Assembly: GCF_047123815.1 (NCBI RefSeq)
Contig: NZ_CP138920.1
Span: forward strand, 744,001-808,000
From: Maricaulis sp017643475
GTDB lineage: Bacteria > Pseudomonadota > Alphaproteobacteria > Caulobacterales > Maricaulaceae
DNA length: 64,000 nucleotides
Direction of reading: 5' to 3'
In this document: positions 58,937-64,000 of the stretch, piece after piece
Position numbering within the stretch: position 1 is the first letter of the stretch
Layout: each line of letters begins with the position of its first letter
The notes under the pieces: model-generated
Seen by the model: only the letters and a program-made list of their open reading frames with translations
Databases searched by the model: none
Told to the model about the DNA's origin: nothing
Position numbers and translations under genes: made by a program

Positions 58937-60994
58937 TTAGGCGGTGCGAACCTCGGTCAGGAACTGCTCGACAGACCCCTTCAGATCCTCGGACTGACGC
59001 GATACCGCGAGCGATGCCTCGAGCACCTGGCCGGCGCTCTGACCCGTCTCCGAGGTCGCCTGATCGACTTCCTGGATATTGGCGAAGACGTCACGCGTAC
59101 CGTCTGCTGCTTCCTGGGCAGAGCGGGTGATCTCTCCAGCGGCAGCACGCTGCTCTTCCATCGCGGCAGCAATGGCGGTGGCGATCTCGCTCATCTCGTG
59201 GATCGTGGAACCGATGGAGCCCATGGCTTCCACGGCCGTCTGGGTCGCAGACTGGATGCCGGAGATGTGCTCGGAGATATTCTGCGTCGCATTACCGGTC
59301 TGTTCGGCCAGGGTCTTGACCTCGGAAGCAACGACCGCGAAGCCCTTGCCGGCCTCGCCAGCCCGTGCGGCCTCGATGGTCGCGTTCAGGGCCAGCAGAT
59401 TGGTCTGCTCGGCGATATCATTGATGAGGCTGACAATGTCGTCGATCGACTTGGCCGCATCATTGAGACGCTGAACGTCAACATTGGTCTTCTCAACCTG
59501 GTCAACAGCGCTGCCGGCGATCTCGGTGGAGCGGGAAATCTGCTGGGAGATCTCGCCGATCGAGGAGACCATTTCCTCGGCCGCAGCAGCAACCGTCTGA
59601 ACGTTCTGGGATGCGCCCTCGGACGCCTGCGCCACGGCGGCGGACTTGCCAGTGGTGGCAGCAGCAGTGGAGCTCATGGCGCGGGCTGCGGTTTCCATCT
59701 GACCGGCTGCGTCAGAAACCTGACCCAGAGCATTGGCAGAGGCTTCATCGAAGGCCTGGATGAGGCTTTCAACAGCAGCAGAGCGTTTCTCTTTCATGCG
59801 GCGCTCTTCCTCGGTCTCGGCTTCCAGGCGAGCACGCTCGATGGCGTTCTGACGGAAGACGTCGACGGAGCGGGCCATGTCACCGATTTCGTCATTGCCG
59901 GGCTCAAAACCCAGATTGACGTCGGAATTGCCCTCGGCCAGCGCTGACATGGTCGAGGCCATGGAGCTGATCCGCTTGAGCAGGATGGAGGATACATAGA
60001 ACCAGGCAATCGCGACGGCGATACCCAGGCCGATGGCCGCGATAGCAAGCAGCAGGATCCGGCCGGTGGTCACGGCACCATTGGCCGCGGAGGTCGCATC
60101 AGAGACGCGCTCGCCGACCTGTTCCTTGAATGCGTTTACATTGGCAACAAGGGCCTCGGCAGAGATGCGCGCCTCTTCCGCGACAGTCTCTGCAGTTGCT
60201 TCAGCTGTCAGCTCGGATTTGCGCAGTTCGAAAATACCGCCCGAACCTTCACCAAAACCGATCAGTTGACCGGACAGGTCTCGCATTTCCTGTGTCGCGA
60301 TCGGTCCGAGAATGGCCAGATTGACATCCAGTTCACCGACGGCTTCATCGAAATTGTCAAAGATTGCATCAACTTCCGCATTGGACGCTGCGGTCGCGAC
60401 CTCGTTGAAGCTGATCAGGATCTGGTTGGCGGAAACCATGGCGCGCAACAAGCTTTCAATGTCAGCCTCGTCACTGGAATCCAGGGCACCTTCAATGGAA
60501 GACGCAAAACCGGCGCGGGTCGTTGTCGCGCGGCTCGTTTCGTAATTGCGGCGGTCACGGATCTGAAGGCGCTGTTCAACAACCTCGTTCATACCGTCTG
60601 CCACAGTCACCAGCTCGTCAACGGAAGTTGCCAGGGTTGCCGTTTCCTGTGCACCGGAGAGCGATTGCAGAACGGCTAGTTCCGACTGCAACGTATCGCG
60701 CAAGTCTGCGACGTGTGCGTAATTCTCCAGACGCGATTCCACCGTGGGAGAAAGCGCGAACGCCGGAAGTGTCTCGGCGAGGCGCTGGCTGGCTTCCGAC
60801 AGTGAGCTGATCGCCTGTGTCTCCGGAATGGCCCGGTCCGCGATCTGTTCGACGGCAGAATTCGTAGAGTTGAAGCCGAAGACGCCAACCCCCGCGGCAA
60901 TCAAAGTCATCGCCGCTGACAGACCAAAGGCTGCAAGCAGTCTCACACGGACACTGGAAGTCTTTTCCAAGAAGTTGGCAATAAAAGCATTCAT
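58937..60994 (-). CDS. Methyl-accepting chemotaxis receptor
   Basis: From the ATG at 60994 the protein has 685 residues: a first helix (LLAAFGLSAAMTLIAAGVGV), a long periplasmic helical domain (about residues 40-310), a second helix (LLAIAAIGLGIAVAIAWFYV), a HAMP linker with a second HAMP-like stretch, and the MCP signalling hairpin with its tip near residues 527-547 (NDIAEQTNLLALNATIEAAR). No CheR/CheB pentapeptide is present at the C-terminus. The chemotaxis operon is elsewhere; the ligand is unknown. The tRNA lies downstream. Confidence 0.94.
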   Translation of the reverse strand: MNAFIANFLEKTSSVRVRLLAAFGLSAAMTLIAAGVGVFGFNSTNSAVEQIADRAIPETQAISSLSEASQRLAETLPAFALSPTVESRLENYAHVADLRDTLQSELAVLQSLSGAQETATLATSVDELVTVADGMNEVVEQRLQIRDRRNYETSRATTTRAGFASSIEGALDSSDEADIESLLRAMVSANQILISFNEVATAASNAEVDAIFDNFDEAVGELDVNLAILGPIATQEMRDLSGQLIGFGEGSGGIFELRKSELTAEATAETVAEEARISAEALVANVNAFKEQVGERVSDATSAANGAVTTGRILLLAIAAIGLGIAVAIAWFYVSSILLKRISSMASTMSALAEGNSDVNLGFEPGNDEIGDMARSVDVFRQNAIERARLEAETEEERRMKEKRSAAVESLIQAFDEASANALGQVSDAAGQMETAARAMSSTAAATTGKSAAVAQASEGASQNVQTVAAAAEEMVSSIGEISQQISRSTEIAGSAVDQVEKTNVDVQRLNDAAKSIDDIVSLINDIAEQTNLLALNATIEAARAGEAGKGFAVVASEVKTLAEQTGNATQNISEHISGIQSATQTAVEAMGSIGSTIHEMSEIATAIAAAMEEQRAAAGEITRSAQEAADGTRDVFANIQEVDQATSETGQSAGQVLEASLAVSRQSEDLKGSVEQFLTEVRTA

Positions 60995-61161
60995 AGTCTC
61001 GGCCCCTAACGGCAATCGAATCCGGACAGCAAAAAACAAGGCGACGCTAACGCGCCGCCGTAAATGAAGTGTTATTATTAATTTTGCTGATCGGTTCTTT
61101 TGCCGACAGGCCTAGTCTCGTTAAGACTTAACCATTGCTAGCAAGGCATTTACGCCTTCAC

Positions 61162-61494
61162 TTAACCGCCAAGGTTAAAATCGAAGCGCTGCTGCATGCC
61201 GTCCGTAGCAGTTGCAGCCGGGGCGTAGGCCCAACCTTCGATTGCCCGGATAACTGCACGATCAAAGACACCTTCCGGATTGGCTTCGACAACCGTCGCG
61301 TTAGCGACCTCGCCGGTTTCCGTCACAGTGTATTCAACAACCGCGTATCCTTCGATACCGCGACGCTCGGCACCTCGGGGATAGCTCGGCGCTTCCACAT
61401 TGGTGCGCTCGCGATCCTGTGCCATTGCCGGGGCAGCCGCAAAGCTCATTGCCGTCATCGCCGCCGCCATAAACATGATACCCGTCGTTTTCAT
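61162..61494 (-). CDS. Stand-alone TonB C-terminal domain protein, secreted
   Basis: Starting at ATG 61494 (GAGGGA 6 bases before it), the 110-residue protein has a signal peptide (IMFMAAAMTAMSFAAAPAMA) and a single TonB C-terminal-like domain: YPRGAERRGIEGYAVVEYTV, ETGEVANATVVEANPEGVFD and RAVIRAIEGWAYAPA. It lacks the N-terminal membrane anchor and proline-rich linker of true TonB, so it cannot couple to ExbBD by itself. It could be a periplasmic accessory protein. Confidence 0.82.
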   Translation of the reverse strand: MKTTGIMFMAAAMTAMSFAAAPAMAQDRERTNVEAPSYPRGAERRGIEGYAVVEYTVTETGEVANATVVEANPEGVFDRAVIRAIEGWAYAPAATATDGMQQRFDFNLGG

Positions 61495-61807
61495 CGACAT
61501 TCCCTCATCCATTTACTGCTGGCACCGTGCGAGCTTATTCCCCGTCTTGCGTTGCCGTATACTTTTTCTCAAGGGCCGTTGCGACCCGACGTGATGGAGA
61601 ATGACAAAAACCGGTTGCGAATTGCTTAAATCGATTCGCGAAATTCGAACGAAAGTGATTTTATGTTTCATAATTAAATCAATAACTTAAAACGTTCAAA
61701 TTTTATCTATCGGCGTTCTGTGTCAGAACGATACAAAATCCGCTCATGATTACTGGTTAAGATTAACTTACCAGGAAATCACGATTTTTACGGACCGCCC
61801 CAAAAGC
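61495..61807. other. AT-rich divergent gap between the TonB-domain and Ldh genes
   Basis: About 313 bases without a gene, clearly more AT-rich than the flanks. It holds a perfect 7-bp inverted repeat, CGTTCTG-TGT-CAGAACG (61714-61730), and several TTAA-containing boxes that could form two promoters. Confidence 0.5.
61714..61730. promoter_or_regulatory. 17-bp palindrome upstream of the Ldh-type gene
   Basis: CGTTCTG and CAGAACG flank TGT. It is 78 bases before the downstream ATG, within an AT-rich area. It may be an operator or, less probably, a small hairpin. Confidence 0.4.
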
Positions 61808-62884
61808 ATGATTCCCGACCCTGCTCGCTTCGATTTCGACCCGCTCCTGGACTTCACAACCGACGTGCTGACAGCCGGCGGCTGCCGTGAGACCGATGCG
61901 CGCATCGTCGCCCGGCATCTAGTCGACGCCAACATGGTCGGTCATGACAGCCACGGCGTCGGCATGCTGCCCGCCTATCTCGCCCATATCAAAAAGGGCC
62001 TGGTTGAACTCGACGCGGAGCTGGAATGGCTCAACCGCATGCCCGCCCTCTTGCAGGCCGACGCGAAGGGCGGCTGGGGCGCTCCCGCGGCCTACAGCGC
62101 ACTGGATCAAGCGGCAGCCAAGGCGAACGAGCTGGGCCTGTCCTGCTGCACCCTGGCCAATGCACATCACCTGGGACGGATCGGAGCCTACGCCGAACAC
62201 CTTTCGGCAAAAGGCCTGGCCTCCCTGCACTTCGTGAATGTCTATGATCATGCGCCGCTGGTCGCCCCCTTCCGGGGCTCTGACGCGCGCTTCGGCACCA
62301 ACCCGATCTGCATCGGCTTTCCGGAAACCGCAAACAACCCGACCTTCCTGCTCGACATGGCGACCAGCATCATCGCCCTCGGCAAGGTACGCGTCGCGGC
62401 CAACAAGGGCGTCACGGTTCCACCGGGCACATTGCTCAATGACCAGGGCATGCCCACCACAGACCCGTCCGGCATGGCCGGCTTCGAGATCAAGGGCGCC
62501 CTCACCCCGTTTGCCCGCCACAAGGGGTATGGCCTGGCCTATGCCTGCGAGATCCTGGCTGGCGTGCTGTCGCGCTCGGGCACGATCCAGCCAGAGCATG
62601 AACGTCGCGGCGGCATCCAGAACTCGATGTTCTCGATCATCCTCTCGCCCCAGGCCTTTGGTGATGAAAACTGGATGGATGAGGAAATGGCCGCGCTCGG
62701 CGAATACGTCACCCAGTCCCCGCCGATGGACTGGGACAGCCCCGTCCTCATCCCCGGCGCCCCCGAACGCGCCTGGCGCGGCAAGCGCGAGCGGGAAGGC
62801 ATTCCCCTGGACGAAAAGACCGTGGACCAGCTGAACACGCTTGCTGAGGGGCTGGGGATCCCAGACCGCCTCAAGGGCGAGTGA
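61808..62884 (+). CDS. Malate/L-lactate dehydrogenase-type (Ldh family) oxidoreductase
   Basis: The 358-residue protein belongs to the LDH2/MDH2 (YiaK/ComC) fold, different from classic Rossmann dehydrogenases. Typical segments are DSHGVGMLPAYLAHIKKGLV, ANAHHLGRIGAYAEHLSAKG, FRGSDARFGTNPICIGFPET and HKGYGLAYACEILAGVLSRS. These NAD(P)-dependent enzymes reduce or oxidise 2-oxo acids such as malate, sulfolactate or ureidoglycolate. The substrate cannot be fixed. It is transcribed alone, divergent from the TonB-domain gene. Confidence 0.9.
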   Translation: MIPDPARFDFDPLLDFTTDVLTAGGCRETDARIVARHLVDANMVGHDSHGVGMLPAYLAHIKKGLVELDAELEWLNRMPALLQADAKGGWGAPAAYSALDQAAAKANELGLSCCTLANAHHLGRIGAYAEHLSAKGLASLHFVNVYDHAPLVAPFRGSDARFGTNPICIGFPETANNPTFLLDMATSIIALGKVRVAANKGVTVPPGTLLNDQGMPTTDPSGMAGFEIKGALTPFARHKGYGLAYACEILAGVLSRSGTIQPEHERRGGIQNSMFSIILSPQAFGDENWMDEEMAALGEYVTQSPPMDWDSPVLIPGAPERAWRGKREREGIPLDEKTVDQLNTLAEGLGIPDRLKGE

Positions 62885-62945
62885 TCGACGCAGGTGTGGC
62901 CATCACAGCCGTCGGCGGGCACCAGGGCAAGCCGGAGCGAATTGA

Positions 62946-63968
62946 TTAGTCTTGAACGGGCATAAGAGCGATGAATTCGGCGACGGAGATCGTGTCGGGA
63001 GTGGTGCCATCAGGCATTTCGATCACGCGAGGCCTCCTAAGCCCAACCCGGCCCTCGCTTACATGGAACTCCGAGAACGCATTCGTTGCAAACATACCGG
63101 ATGCCTCCATACTGACGTAAAAGGGTGAGTCGAAGAATCCGAAAGGCCCTTCCATCAAGGGCATTGCGCGCAGTGGCGGGCACCAAGAAGTCTGCCGCAT
63201 CAGAACCGGCCTGGCCGGTATTTCCTCGATCACGATGAACCGCTCGATAACGTCATTCTGAATCCCCCATCCACTGCACCGTGGGTCCAGCAAAGCGCGA
63301 TAAAACTCCTCCGGATAAATCGTTGTCGCATTCAGATAGGAGCCGAGCTCGCCGACGAGGACCTCCTCGTCCAGCAAGACCTGTTCACCATCCATCCGGG
63401 CCCGCACCCGAATGACAGCCGCGCTTCGCTCAAGAAGATCGCGCAGCCGCAATGGCGGAAGCTCCTGCACCTCGCCGGCGAGAACATCTTTTACATATTC
63501 GAGCCAGGCATCATCATCGGCCACAGCGATATTCTCATATCCCACTTCGTACTGCAGAGGTCCAAACACCAGGTAGGACGCCCCCTCTGCAAACTCGACG
63601 CGGATTCGACAATCCGCACCCAGCCCGCCTCGCCCGCGACCATCCCAGAACGCCGCCGTCGTGTGCGCGTAGTAATTTCCCACCAGCGCTTCATCCGAGT
63701 GCCCGTTGGACGAAGCTGAATCAAATCGCGGATATGAGACCGATAGCGATTGAGGGCCATCTCCCTTGAGGTATTCGCGAAACTCCAACTCAAGCCCGGA
63801 ACCGTCGGATGATCGTACGGCCACGGCCAGACCAATCCAGTCCGCATGGTGGATGGCATCATAAGGACCGAGCAGGCTGTGATAGTCCGCCGGCACGTCG
63901 CAGGCCTCTGCCGGTGCCCCCATCGCGCCAGCAATCAGAGCACCACAAACCAGTCGGGAAAAACGCAT
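62946..63968 (-). CDS. Secreted protein of unknown function
   Basis: The 340-residue protein begins with a signal peptide (RLVCGALIAGAMGAPAEA, cleavage before CDV). The mature part has several Cys (CDVPADYH, ADCRIRVEF, DPRCSGWG, SWCPPLRAM) that could form disulfides. It seems to have two similar halves, each with a strand-rich segment and a word like EYLKGDG or EVLVGELG, vaguely like NTR-type domains. No family is named. It converges with the Ldh gene. The second ATG at 63968 is chosen. Confidence 0.7.
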   Translation of the reverse strand: MRFSRLVCGALIAGAMGAPAEACDVPADYHSLLGPYDAIHHADWIGLAVAVRSSDGSGLELEFREYLKGDGPQSLSVSYPRFDSASSNGHSDEALVGNYYAHTTAAFWDGRGRGGLGADCRIRVEFAEGASYLVFGPLQYEVGYENIAVADDDAWLEYVKDVLAGEVQELPPLRLRDLLERSAAVIRVRARMDGEQVLLDEEVLVGELGSYLNATTIYPEEFYRALLDPRCSGWGIQNDVIERFIVIEEIPARPVLMRQTSWCPPLRAMPLMEGPFGFFDSPFYVSMEASGMFATNAFSEFHVSEGRVGLRRPRVIEMPDGTTPDTISVAEFIALMPVQD

Positions 63969-64000
63969 CATCCACCCTCCGCACGGCAGAGTGGTATCAA

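Noticed and set aside
1..64000. CRISPR array, prophage, rRNA operon or replication origin
   Set aside because: No regularly spaced repeats, phage structural genes, rRNA-like sequence or origin-type motif cluster were seen.

Overview
The window is a gene-dense, high-GC stretch of an alphaproteobacterial chromosome. The gene families point to an aerobic marine stalked or budding lineage in the Caulobacterales/Maricaulales/Hyphomonadaceae area. This placement is inferred from gene content (petABC bc1 complex, DUF6111, DUF1285, BatA/DUF4159 cluster, group III truncated haemoglobin, TonB-dependent receptor, polysaccharide-acting lipoproteins); no rRNA is present to prove it. There is no CRISPR array and no intact mobile element. 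One tRNA (Met, CAT) is present.

Layout. 1-9.6 kb is core housekeeping: an OmpR/EnvZ-type two-component pair, proC, a YbjN-like protein, a UbiK-like protein, lgt and a MidA-type methyltransferase, prs, a frameshifted small membrane protein, rplY-pth and ychF. 9.7-14.5 kb is the clearest accessory island. It holds two tandem lipoproteins that fuse an alpha/beta-hydrolase to a PL14-like beta-sandwich domain, a TetR regulator, a second broken TetR tail and an IS630-type transposase remnant; together these record a tandem duplication. 14.5-24 kb holds a group III truncated haemoglobin, a Bcr/CflA-type exporter, a crotonase, an M50-like membrane protein, phzF, rlmJ, an S10 carboxypeptidase, dispersed repeat elements, apt, a GST, an LprI-like protein and mtnP. 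24-27 kb is petA-petB-petC (cytochrome bc1).

27-36 kb contains trmL, an RhlE-type helicase, hemF, an AraC regulator, a CPBP protease, a tRNA nucleotidyltransferase, DUF6111, a CoA pyrophosphatase and DUF1285. 36.2-42.9 kb is a MoxR / DUF58 / BatA-DUF4159 / VWA-like membrane operon, followed by MscS and pirin. 45-49.3 kb holds small secreted proteins, queC-queE, cutA and a tight block of three small membrane proteins divergent from an NsrR-type Rrf2 regulator. 49.4-58.5 kb holds a divergent PEP carboxylase homologue, an Lrp-osmC pair, a hybrid histidine kinase and a TonB-dependent receptor. The window ends with the tRNA, a chemotaxis receptor, a stand-alone TonB C-terminal protein, an Ldh-type oxidoreductase and an unknown secreted protein.

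The most interesting signals are: (i) the duplicated hydrolase/PL14-like lipoproteins, which share a 264-bp block at about 95 percent identity with a conserved inverted repeat, although the rest of the two genes has diverged strongly; (ii) the NsrR-type regulator with its undescribed micro-operon of 77-, 35- and 86-residue membrane proteins, plus a matching ATGCATCTT word upstream of the truncated haemoglobin gene, which suggests a small nitric-oxide regulon; (iii) a PEP carboxylase homologue with altered active-site motifs; (iv) a membrane protein split at a 7-C homopolymer; (v) three convergent gene pairs whose stop codons overlap through the tetranucleotide CTAG. All functions are read from sequence motifs only.
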